From positions 1 through 6,457 of the forward strand of contig JAJKIL010000385.1 in assembly GCA_021154515.1 (NCBI GenBank): a DNA stretch of 6,457 nt, in the 5' to 3' direction. Shown one piece after another: positions 1 through 6,112 of this stretch; the stretch's first letter is position 1; each line of letters opens with the position of its first letter. The position numbers and the translations under genes were made by a program. The stretch comes from Niastella sp. Its GTDB lineage: Bacteria; Bacteroidota; Bacteroidia; Chitinophagales; Chitinophagaceae. Below the pieces are notes generated by a model. It was not told the DNA's origin. It saw nothing but the letters and a program-made list of their open reading frames with translations, and searched no databases.

Positions 1-259
1 GGATGTGAAATTTATCAGTATACTCGGCAAAACGAAGCGCGCTTTTGCCCTTCTCATTCATAACCGTGATGATCTGGTGCACGCTTAATGACGATCGGTC
101 GATATCGGTTACTTCAAATGTAATTTCCTCGAGCCGTTTAATGATGTCGGCGTCTTTTTTCACGGTTTCGGGTACCGACAACAGGGCGTAGGGCGATATT
201 TGCGCCTGCAGGGTACAGGCGGCGCAAATGGCGGTTATCAGGGTTAAGCAGTTTTTCAT
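1..259 (-). CDS. Exported DUF3857-like protein, N-terminal 86 codons only (cut by window edge)
   Basis: The visible product has an N-terminal signal peptide (MKNCLTLITAICAACTLQAQ, probable cleavage by signal peptidase I near residue 20; no convincing lipobox). Residues 35-86 then read like the start of a DUF3857 domain: 'KKDADIIK', a variable strand, then 'VMNEKGKSALRFAEY'. This lines up with 'KADAVVLF...RIKILRDKGKDKADI' in the next gene upstream. It would therefore be a third paralogue in the row, though more diverged than the other two. The gene lies 72 bp downstream of the 644-aa paralogue on the same strand, so co-transcription is likely. The start at 259 was chosen because it directly precedes the signal peptide. 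In-frame ATGs at 328 and 325 would add 24 or 23 residues encoded by repeat DNA. Whether a transglutaminase-like core follows cannot be seen. The function of the family is not established. Confidence 0.75.
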   Translation of the reverse strand, partial: MKNCLTLITAICAACTLQAQISPYALLSVPETVKKDADIIKRLEEITFEVTDIDRSSLSVHQIITVMNEKGKSALRFAEYTDKFHI

Positions 260-287
260 GGTGAATGGCCAATGGTGAATGGTCAAT
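260..287. repeat. Array of four 7-bp repeats (two 14-bp units)
   Basis: Two adjacent 14-bp units, GGTGAATGGCCAAT (260-273) and GGTGAATGGTCAAT (274-287), differ at one base. Each unit is itself two related heptamers (GGTGAAT / GGYCAAT). The array abuts the start codon of the partial DUF3857-like gene, so it would lie in its leader on the minus strand, where it reads as repeated ATTSACC-type units. It could affect translation initiation, but nothing shows that directly. Confidence 0.8.
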
Positions 288-300
288 GGGTTTCTCAATT

Positions 301-335
301 TTTTAATTTCTAATTCTTCATTCATCATTTCTCAT
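301..335. repeat. Five phased degenerate 7-bp repeats overlapping a stop codon
   Basis: Five consecutive heptamers each end in AAT or CAT at exact 7-bp spacing: TTTTAAT, TTCTAAT, then TCTTCAT, TCATCAT and TTCTCAT. The last unit (329-335) contains the TGA stop codon (332-334) of the 644-aa gene. Together with the array at 260-287 and a 13-bp joint (288-300), the spacer between the two genes is almost entirely heptameric repeat. On the minus strand the units read ATKNNNN, which supplies several ATG triplets. Confidence 0.6.
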
Positions 336-2266
336 TTTTTCTTAATGGCGATCTGTTCACTCAAGATAGCAAATAGCTGTTTATAGAATTCTTTAAAATC
401 GGGGTACTCCTGTACCGCAAAAAATGGCTTGGCGAATTCCAGCGATACTCTTACTGAAAGCTGGTTATTTTCGGCCACCAGCCGCCGGGTAATGGCGATG
501 CTGGTATCGGGCATTATCATGCGTATACTTTTCGGCAATGTTTCAAACTGGTACCCTTCGGGAATAGTAATATTGGCTACTATGCTGAACGACTGGTTTA
601 TACCAAAGAAAACATCTGAAAACCGGTTATCGGCCAAAAACGGATTTTTCTCCAGGCTGGTAAACAGGTTGGTGGAGAAATATTTGTAATCGCCCGAGGC
701 GCTTACAGGTACATTGAAATGCACTTTTTGCACCAGTGGCAATGTATCGGCTTCCAGGTTTTCCAGTTCCAGGCTGTCCACTTGTGCGCCCTGGTTATTG
801 GTTTTGAAATATTTCTCCAGGAACTTGGCTTTATCTTTCCTGGCTTCTTCAATACGCTGCAACCGGGCATAATCGTAGCTGTAAAGGGAGGCCCTGCCAT
901 TCATGGCGCCATTGTCGTCAATAGTTGCCTGCATAACCACAACATTCCTGTTTAACGATTTTTCGTTCCAGATCGGTTTCCAGCCCCATTCAAAGGTTTC
1001 GGGTTTTTCAATAACCAACCCTTCTGAGAACATCACATTTGGGGGGATCAGATAAGAAGGCGTGACCTTTTCAGTAGCATCCAGCACATACACTTTGTCA
1101 TCAATTTCAACATAAGCCAGTACTTTATTAAACTGGTCTATATCGGCCACCATACTGGAAACAATCCCATGTTCGCGGGTGCTTACCAGTATGGCATGCG
1201 CTTTCAGATCGGCATCCTTTAGCAGGTTCACCAGTATGAGGTTAATTTCTCCGCTGGTGCCTTTTTTATCTTTCCACGCAGCTCTAACGCCATTTGATGC
1301 CCAGATATTACTGAGGCCATTCCATTCCATGTGCTTGCGAACGTATTCATGAATGATCTTCATTTTACGATACGGATCGGTGATGTTTTTCAACGCTGAA
1401 TCGAGATCAGACGTGCGGGGGATATTTCTTTTCAGCTGTACGCCAAAATCTTCATCTTCCATCAGCTTTTTTATTTCCTGGGGCCAGTTCTTTAGCAGGT
1501 TTTCCCGGCGGGTGGGCAGGTTAAGTGCCATTGGCCTGAACTCAACGCGTTGCAGGTAATCTTTATCACAGCTGATGTAGGGTTCATCGCGCAACGCGGG
1601 AATATTTTTCATGACATAGGTCTGAATAATGCGGTTACTTTTGTCTTCCTTTTTTGATTCAAACGGCAATACACAATACGGCGTTGAATAAAATTCAATT
1701 TCATTGGGAAAATCAACGCGGTACCGGCTGTACTTTACAGGAATTTCGCGTTGAAAAAACCATTCTTCCAGGCTGATGCCGCTCCATGCCTGTTTCCATT
1801 TATATTCGATGATGCTGCCGGCTTTTACTTCAGGGAAGGTGAAGATCTGTTCATGATAGTATTTATCGATTGTCTTGTCATAAATGAGACTTTTCTCCAC
1901 TTTGGTAGTAACAACGTTGCCTGCGCCATCGAGGTTATAGGTCTGGGCCTGCAGGTTCTTGATGTATTCAATATTTTTAAAGCTGTAATAGGGGATGTGA
2001 ATGTCGGCCTTGTCCTTGCCTTTATCCCTGAGGATCTTTATGCGCACATGGCGTTCCAGTAACATGTCGCCGCCAGATTGAATGTTGCAAAACAGTTCGC
2101 CCACATCGAACAACACAACGGCATCGGCTTTGGCATCAAAATCACATGCTGACATTTCCAGGTCGGCTTTTTCAACTTTACCAAAGGCAGGAATGTCGCT
2201 GCCCTTCTGGGCAAGCAGGGCTACAGGCATGGCAATACAGGCAAATAAGGTTAATAGTCGATTCAT
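332..2266 (-). CDS. Exported DUF3857 / transglutaminase-like protein, 644 aa, catalytic Cys and His missing
   Basis: A signal peptide occupies residues 1-20 (ending ...VALLAQ), so the mature protein should be periplasmic or surface-exposed. A DUF3857 domain follows at roughly 45-245; its landmarks are 'KADAVVLFD' (46-54), 'IIEYKW' (152-157), 'FFQREIPV' (170-177) and 'LRDEPY' (225-230). A transglutaminase-like core spans about 290-400, and a C-terminal beta-rich region about 440-640. In active members the core carries Cys in a GxC motif, then His, then Asp. Here the Cys position reads GTSGE (S338) and the His position FNKV (K381), while the Asp is kept in VLDAT (D396). Transglutaminase or protease activity is therefore unlikely; a binding or structural role is my inference. 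The upstream paralogue stops 45 bp before this ATG, with an in-frame TAA in the gap. No Shine-Dalgarno is visible, as is normal in Bacteroidota. Family membership is firm and the biological role unknown. Confidence 0.93.
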   Translation of the reverse strand: MNRLLTLFACIAMPVALLAQKGSDIPAFGKVEKADLEMSACDFDAKADAVVLFDVGELFCNIQSGGDMLLERHVRIKILRDKGKDKADIHIPYYSFKNIEYIKNLQAQTYNLDGAGNVVTTKVEKSLIYDKTIDKYYHEQIFTFPEVKAGSIIEYKWKQAWSGISLEEWFFQREIPVKYSRYRVDFPNEIEFYSTPYCVLPFESKKEDKSNRIIQTYVMKNIPALRDEPYISCDKDYLQRVEFRPMALNLPTRRENLLKNWPQEIKKLMEDEDFGVQLKRNIPRTSDLDSALKNITDPYRKMKIIHEYVRKHMEWNGLSNIWASNGVRAAWKDKKGTSGEINLILVNLLKDADLKAHAILVSTREHGIVSSMVADIDQFNKVLAYVEIDDKVYVLDATEKVTPSYLIPPNVMFSEGLVIEKPETFEWGWKPIWNEKSLNRNVVVMQATIDDNGAMNGRASLYSYDYARLQRIEEARKDKAKFLEKYFKTNNQGAQVDSLELENLEADTLPLVQKVHFNVPVSASGDYKYFSTNLFTSLEKNPFLADNRFSDVFFGINQSFSIVANITIPEGYQFETLPKSIRMIMPDTSIAITRRLVAENNQLSVRVSLEFAKPFFAVQEYPDFKEFYKQLFAILSEQIAIKKK

Positions 2267-2311
2267 TGGGGGTTTTTATGGTTTAATTTGGTTAATCAAG
2301 GTTGGTAGCTG

Positions 2312-4219
2312 CTAAGGCTTTCGAAGCACGATCTGTTCATTCATGATACCGGCCATTTTTTTATAAAACTCCTTTATGTATTCGTATTCATCGGCGGTAA
2401 ACACCGGACGCGTGAAGTTGATCTCATATTTCACCCGTAGCACATTGTCCTTTACTTCCATATACCGCATAAAGGAGATGCTGGTGTCGGGCATTATCAT
2501 GCGGAGATTTTTGGGCAGCGTTTCAATTTTCAACGATGCCGGCAGTTCAATATCTTCCAGTACCGTATGCGATTGCAGGCAACCGAAATCGATATTCGTA
2601 AACCGGATATCAGAGATGAACGGGTTTTTGACAATACTGGTGAACAGGTTCAGGTTAATGAGTTTGTAGTCGCCGCTGGCGATGGCCGGAATAGAAAAGT
2701 TAAATTGCTGCTCAAGGGACAGGGAATCGTTATCTATGTTATGCATTTGCAGGCTATCCACTTTCAACCCGGCCTCATAGGAAGTGTAATAGTTTTCCCG
2801 GAAGCGGTCTTTATCGCGTTGCCAGGCCCTGATGCGGGTAAGGCGGGCGTATTCTTTACTTTCAATAAAGGCTTTACCGGTCATGGCGCCATTGTCGTCA
2901 ATGCGGGCCTGAATATTTACATAGTTCCGGTCCTTTTTTTCCGTTTCGGTAAGCGTAATAATGCCACCTTTCTTTTTATTGACCAGGAATGCTTTTGTAT
3001 TGATAACGGTGAAAGGCGTCATGAAAGGCGGGGTATAAGGGCCCGCTGCATCCAGAACATATTTTTTATCGTTGATCAGCACACAGGCCATTGTTTTATT
3101 GAACTGGCCAACAAAAGGAAATTCAGGGTTCACCTTGCCATTACCACGTTCGCTCACCAGCAATGGATATGCTTCCAGACCTGCTTCTTTCAGCAGGTTT
3201 ATCAGCAACAGGTTCACATCACCGCTGTTGCCCTGCTTTTTTTCCCAGGTTTCTTTAACGCCATCGCCAGCGACAAGGCCTCCGATACCATTCCAGTTAA
3301 TGTTTTTATAAACGAAATTGTAAACGGCTGCCATTCGCTCATAGGCAGTCGGGATCGCTTTCACTTTATCGAGCCACTCTGGCCCAACCGGGATGTTTTT
3401 ATTCAGTTGAACGCCAAAATCTGAGCGCTGCATTATTTCGCGGGTAACCTCGTCCCAGGTGGTCATATAGCGCGTAGTGCCGCCAAACATGCCCGCGTAA
3501 CCCGACAACTGAAATTCTATATGCTGCAGGTAATCTTTTTCTGCATCCATAAACGGTTCATCGCGTAACCCGGCTATGTTGTTCATTTCAAAATAGATCC
3601 GGCCTTCCGATTTTTCTTTTTTGATCACAATGGGCAATTGATCGCTTTTGAAAATGCGGTAGGTAAATTCATAGTTAGGCATTACCGCCAGCGAAAAATG
3701 GCTGTGCATAACAGGGATCTCGCGCTGGAAATTCCAGTCGTTGAGGTGGTAGCGTTTAGCGGTGATAAAGTATTTATATTCTATAATAGTGCCCGGCTGT
3801 ACATCGGGCATGGCGATCTTTACTACTGACCACCATTCGTTTATCTTTTGGCGAAAGATGGCTGACTGCGGAACTTTTTTAACGTCGGGAACTGTTTTGG
3901 GGTTGTACGAATAGGCTTCAATTTCGCTTATGTATTCCATATCGTCTTTACTGTAATAACGGATAACTACATCCCCATAGCGGTTTCCTTTTTGTTTCAG
4001 GATCTTTAACCGGGTACGCCGGGTATAAATTTGTTCATTCCGGTCGTTGTCAACGCGCGCCTCGTCAAAGATCACCACGGCGTCGGCTTCTTTATCGAAC
4101 GGACATTCGGTGATGGATTTTTCAGCATCCGTAAATTCTCCCGGTTCGGGCAGGGTGGTTTGTGCAGCACACAGTTTAACAAGCGCCAGGCACAACAAGC
4201 TACAAACAAAGCGTTTCAT
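2312..4219 (-). CDS. Exported DUF3857 / transglutaminase-like protein, 635 aa, catalytic Cys and His missing
   Basis: This is the first gene of the presumed leftward operon. A signal peptide (residues 1-20, ending ...KLCAAQ) is followed by a DUF3857 domain at about 43-235 ('EADAVVIFD' 44-52, 'IIEYKYF' 145-151, 'NFQREIPV' 163-170, 'LRDEPF' 218-223). A transglutaminase-like core lies at about 285-395 and a C-terminal beta-rich region at about 430-630. The core has the same losses as its neighbour: GNSGD (S332) in place of GxC, FNKT (K375) at the His position, and the Asp kept in VLDAA (D390). It aligns with the 644-aa protein along its whole length, and the last 195 residues align without a gap, which fits tandem duplication. 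The ATG at 4219 directly precedes a typical signal peptide. No clear promoter was identified in the 286-bp divergent region upstream. Secretion and fold family are well supported; substrate or partner is unknown. Confidence 0.93.
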   Translation of the reverse strand: MKRFVCSLLCLALVKLCAAQTTLPEPGEFTDAEKSITECPFDKEADAVVIFDEARVDNDRNEQIYTRRTRLKILKQKGNRYGDVVIRYYSKDDMEYISEIEAYSYNPKTVPDVKKVPQSAIFRQKINEWWSVVKIAMPDVQPGTIIEYKYFITAKRYHLNDWNFQREIPVMHSHFSLAVMPNYEFTYRIFKSDQLPIVIKKEKSEGRIYFEMNNIAGLRDEPFMDAEKDYLQHIEFQLSGYAGMFGGTTRYMTTWDEVTREIMQRSDFGVQLNKNIPVGPEWLDKVKAIPTAYERMAAVYNFVYKNINWNGIGGLVAGDGVKETWEKKQGNSGDVNLLLINLLKEAGLEAYPLLVSERGNGKVNPEFPFVGQFNKTMACVLINDKKYVLDAAGPYTPPFMTPFTVINTKAFLVNKKKGGIITLTETEKKDRNYVNIQARIDDNGAMTGKAFIESKEYARLTRIRAWQRDKDRFRENYYTSYEAGLKVDSLQMHNIDNDSLSLEQQFNFSIPAIASGDYKLINLNLFTSIVKNPFISDIRFTNIDFGCLQSHTVLEDIELPASLKIETLPKNLRMIMPDTSISFMRYMEVKDNVLRVKYEINFTRPVFTADEYEYIKEFYKKMAGIMNEQIVLRKP

Positions 4220-4248
4220 GCACAGTTTTCTTTAAGCAATAGTTTAAA

Positions 4249-4311
4249 AATATTGAATAATGAACCCCTCTTCAACATTCGTTATTGAAAATTCGTTATT
4301 CAATATTCAAT
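4249..4311. repeat. Imperfect inverted repeat containing a 7-bp repeat array
   Basis: The arms 4249-4264 (AATATTGAATAATGAA) and 4292-4307 (TTCGTTATTCAATATT) are complementary at 15 of 16 positions, separated by 27 bp. Overlapping the right arm is a run of six heptamers in exact phase (4270-4311): CTTCAAC, ATTCGTT, ATTGAAA, ATTCGTT, then ATTCAAT twice. It lies 30 bp upstream of the start of the 635-aa gene, so it would be in that gene's leader or promoter region. It could fold in RNA or bind a protein, but it may simply be an expanded short repeat. There is no U-run, so it does not look like a terminator. Confidence 0.65.
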
Positions 4312-4340
4312 TACGGTATAAACGTTGTCTGATCCGTTTA

Positions 4341-4400
4341 TTGCCCGTTCTCTGGTTTTGTAAATTTATTCGTACATATCAACAAGCCGGTTTAGCTTTG
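4341..4400 (+). promoter_or_regulatory. Candidate Bacteroidota-type promoter elements for the TraB/GumN gene
   Basis: The Bacteroidota promoter consensus is TTG or TTTG about 17-23 bp before TAnnTTTG. TTG at 4341-4343 is followed after 17 bp by TAAATTTA (4361-4368), which matches TAnnTTTG except at the last base. A perfect -7 match, TAGCTTTG, lies at 4393-4400 but has no TTG at suitable spacing. Either would leave a leader of about 100-140 nt before the ATG at 4506. The rest of 4312-4505 shows no gene; it contains an A8 run (4462-4469) in an AT-rich patch. This assignment is weak. Confidence 0.25.
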
Positions 4401-4505
4401 ATTGATATTCCGGATGGGCTTTTTACCGGTGTTTCAGGAAGCTACGCACCGCAATTATAATAAAAAAAAGCACCCTTTTCAAGAGGCAGGACAAAAGCAA
4501 GCAAT

Positions 4506-5492
4506 ATGTTATCGAAAAAAGTTAGTATGTTATTTTTTTATGTGGCCCTGGCTATGACCGGATTGGGACAGCAAAACGGCAATTCCGGCAAAAAAGAAAA
4601 TGCCTCCCTGTCGAAAGGCGGTCGTAATCACCTAGACAACACGTTGTTATGGCGAATAAGCGGTAACGGGCTCAAACGCCCGAGTTACCTGTATGGCACC
4701 ATGCACGTATTGTGTGCCGAAGATGCCACGGTGAGCGATAGCCTGAAATTTGTTATAAAAAATTGCGATCAGATCTATTTTGAGCTGGATATGGACAATT
4801 TAGGCGAAACGCTGGGCGCCCTGAAATACCTCCGCATGAACAACGGCACCAAATTGTCGGAATTGCTTACCAAAGAAGAATACGCAAAAGTGGAAGCCTA
4901 TTTCAAACAAAATTCACTGCCTTTGAGCATGTTCAACCGGGTGAAACCGTTTTTCATTTCCAGTCTTATTGGCGAACAAATGATGGCGTGTACAGGAAAA
5001 GAAGGGGAGGGATCACCTCTTTCCCAAAAGAACGGCATGGAAGAACTGATTATGCGGGAGAGCAAACAGTACAATAAAGAAATAAAAGGGTTGGAAACAA
5101 CCGAATTCCAGGCTTCTATTTTCGACAGCATCCCTTATGAGAAACAAGCAAAAGAACTGGTAACATATATTGACAGCATCGATACTTATAAAGCCGCAAC
5201 CCTGGAAATGATAAAAGCATACCGCGAGCAAAACCTGGAGTTGCTGGATTCGCTGTCGAACAAAAGCGACCCGGGCATGGAGGCAGAATATATGGACCTG
5301 TTGTTGTATGGCCGCAACCGCCACTGGGTTGAACAAATGCCGGCGTTGATGAAGGAGAGCAGTCTGTTATTTGCAGTGGGTGCGGGGCATTTACCCGGCG
5401 ATCAGGGAGTAATAAATCTGTTGCGTAAGAAAGGGTATAAGTTGACGCCGATGAAGAATGTGGGTAAGAGTAAGAATACGGAGTCGCTGTAG
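4506..5492 (+). CDS. Exported TraB/GumN family protein, 328 aa
   Basis: The N-terminus is a signal peptide (Lys-rich start, hydrophobic residues 7-20, cleavage near GLGQ 19-22) followed by a polar linker to about residue 45. The TraB/GumN domain then covers about 46-318. Its hallmarks are all present: 'YLYGTMHV' (61-68) with the first GxxH motif (G64-H67), 'IYFELD' (90-95) with a conserved Glu, 'GLETTEFQ' (195-202), 'GRNRHW' (269-274), and 'VGAGHLPGDQG' (291-301) with the second GxxH (G292-H295) before the terminal 'LLRKKGYKLTPM'. The family includes the Tiki metalloproteases, where paired GxxH motifs and a Glu are implicated in metal binding, so this may be an active periplasmic metallopeptidase. 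For most bacterial members, including GumN, the substrate is unknown. Length is normal for the family. It is transcribed away from the DUF3857 genes and ends in its own hairpin, so it is probably monocistronic. Confidence 0.93.
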   Translation: MLSKKVSMLFFYVALAMTGLGQQNGNSGKKENASLSKGGRNHLDNTLLWRISGNGLKRPSYLYGTMHVLCAEDATVSDSLKFVIKNCDQIYFELDMDNLGETLGALKYLRMNNGTKLSELLTKEEYAKVEAYFKQNSLPLSMFNRVKPFFISSLIGEQMMACTGKEGEGSPLSQKNGMEELIMRESKQYNKEIKGLETTEFQASIFDSIPYEKQAKELVTYIDSIDTYKAATLEMIKAYREQNLELLDSLSNKSDPGMEAEYMDLLLYGRNRHWVEQMPALMKESSLLFAVGAGHLPGDQGVINLLRKKGYKLTPMKNVGKSKNTESL

Positions 5493-5496
5493 GCGG

Positions 5497-5536
5497 GTTG
5501 ATCAGTTAACGAGTTAACAGGTTAACAAGTTGAAAT
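5497..5536. repeat. Five phased 8-bp repeats (GTTAACNN type)
   Basis: Five consecutive octamers in exact phase start just after the TraB/GumN stop codon: GTTGATCA, GTTAACGA, then GTTAACAG, GTTAACAA and GTTGAAAT. The core GTTAAC is self-complementary. The array sits between the stop codon and the hairpin terminator at 5549-5582, hence in the 3' end of that transcript. Confidence 0.75.
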
Positions 5537-5548
5537 ATTTAAAATATG

Positions 5549-5582
5549 AAAGGCGTGGTCGGTTCAAACCTGCCACGCCTTT
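5549..5582 (+). terminator. Rho-independent terminator, probably bidirectional
   Basis: A 10-bp perfect stem, AAAGGCGTGG (5549-5558) with CCACGCCTTT (5573-5582), encloses a short inner pairing (GGT 5561-5563 with ACC 5568-5570). On the plus strand the stem runs into TTTTTG, a good terminator for the TraB/GumN gene 57 bp upstream. On the minus strand the 3' side reads TTTCATATTTTAAAT, a weaker U-rich tail, so the same hairpin may also end ndk transcription, whose stop lies about 70 bp away. Two convergent genes sharing one hairpin is a common arrangement. Confidence 0.88.
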
Positions 5583-5593
5583 TTGTTTTCGGG

Positions 5594-5655
5594 ATTTCAA
5601 CTGGTAAGAGAACCTTGTCAACCCCGTCAACATATTAACTTGTCAACTAATATTA
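5594..5655. repeat. 8-bp repeat array in the opposite orientation (NNGTYAAC type)
   Basis: Octamers ending in AAC occur at 5594-5601 (ATTTCAAC), 5615-5622 (TTGTCAAC), 5624-5631, 5632-5639 and 5640-5647 (TTGTCAAC again). A one-base insertion sits at 5623, and a decayed unit (5648-5655) runs into the ndk stop codon. Read on the minus strand these are GTTGACNN/GTTAANNN units, the same family as the array at 5497-5536. ATTTCAAC is the exact reverse complement of that array's last unit, so the two arrays form an inverted pair around the terminator. Confidence 0.65.
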
Positions 5656-6069
5656 AAACTGCTCCAATCCGTTGAAGAAGAAACTGCCTTCGATAGCGGC
5701 ATTTTCATCGCTGTCGCTGCCATGAACGGCGTTTTCGCCGATAGAGGTAGCAAACAGTTTGCGAATGGTGCCGGCTTCGGCCTGGGCGGGGTTGGTAGCA
5801 CCGATCAGGGTACGAAATGCATTAACGGCATTGGGTTTCTCCAAAATGGCGGCAATGATAACACCGCTGCTCATGAAATCAACCAGTTCGCCATAAAAAG
5901 GACGCTCTTTATGCACAGCATAGAACTCACCGGCTTTTTCCTTGCTTAATTTGGTCAATTTCAGCGATACAACGCGGAACCCTTCTTTAATGATCCGATC
6001 TAATATCGCTCCTGCATGTCCATTCTTCATGGCATCGGGTTTAATCATGGTAAACGTGCGGTTACTCAT
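5653..6069 (-). CDS. ndk: Nucleoside diphosphate kinase, 138 aa
   Basis: Cytoplasmic enzyme that transfers the terminal phosphate of an NTP, usually ATP, to another NDP through a phosphohistidine intermediate, balancing NTP and dNTP pools. The sequence is a full-length, single-domain NDK. The phosphorylated His is H116 in 'NAVHGSDS' (113-120). The other nucleotide-binding residues sit at a constant offset from well-studied homologues: K10 in 'TMIKPDA', Y50, F58 in 'RPFYG', R86, T92, R103 in 'GTIRK' and N113. There is no signal peptide and the length is typical of bacterial NDKs. The start at 6069 gives the canonical 'MSNRTFTMIKPDA' N-terminus. It converges with the TraB/GumN gene and is divergent from the DHH phosphoesterase gene. 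Nothing is unusual about the protein. Confidence 0.98.
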   Translation of the reverse strand: MSNRTFTMIKPDAMKNGHAGAILDRIIKEGFRVVSLKLTKLSKEKAGEFYAVHKERPFYGELVDFMSSGVIIAAILEKPNAVNAFRTLIGATNPAQAEAGTIRKLFATSIGENAVHGSDSDENAAIEGSFFFNGLEQF

Positions 6070-6089
6070 ACAATCTTCAATTTTGGCCG

Positions 6090-6097
6090 CAAAAGTA
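6090..6097 (-). promoter_or_regulatory. Candidate -7 promoter element for ndk
   Basis: Read on the minus strand, 6097-6090 is TACTTTTG, a perfect match to the Bacteroidota -7 consensus TAnnTTTG, about 20 bp upstream of the ndk start codon. No TTG is found at the expected distance upstream, so the -33 element is missing or diverged. The short leader would contain no Shine-Dalgarno. Confidence 0.45.
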
Positions 6098-6112
6098 AGA
6101 GAAGTTTTTAAG

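Noticed and set aside
1..259. Possibility that the left-edge gene is a lipoprotein because of Cys12 and Cys15
   Set aside because: The residues before each Cys (TAI-C and CAA-C) do not fit the lipobox well, and the ...LQAQ end fits ordinary signal peptidase cleavage better.
260..335. Repeat-rich spacer considered as a CRISPR array or tRNA/sRNA remnant
   Set aside because: The units are only 7 bp with no unique spacers between them, and no tRNA-like fold or processing signal can be seen.
2567..3424. Long plus-strand open frame (285 codons) antisense to the 635-aa gene
   Set aside because: It lies fully inside a well-supported gene on the other strand, its translation resembles no family I know, and it has no signal peptide or promoter. 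Such shadows are common opposite GC-moderate coding DNA.
4249..4307. Inverted repeat considered as a terminator or insertion-sequence end
   Set aside because: There is no GC-rich stem or U-run, no transposase gene nearby and no target-site duplication recognised.
4260..4460. 66-codon open frame in the divergent intergenic region
   Set aside because: Its first part is the heptamer array, the composition is not protein-like, and no family resemblance or start signal is visible.
5013..5336. 107-codon minus-strand frame inside the TraB/GumN gene
   Set aside because: Shadow of a gene with clear family motifs; no independent coding signal.
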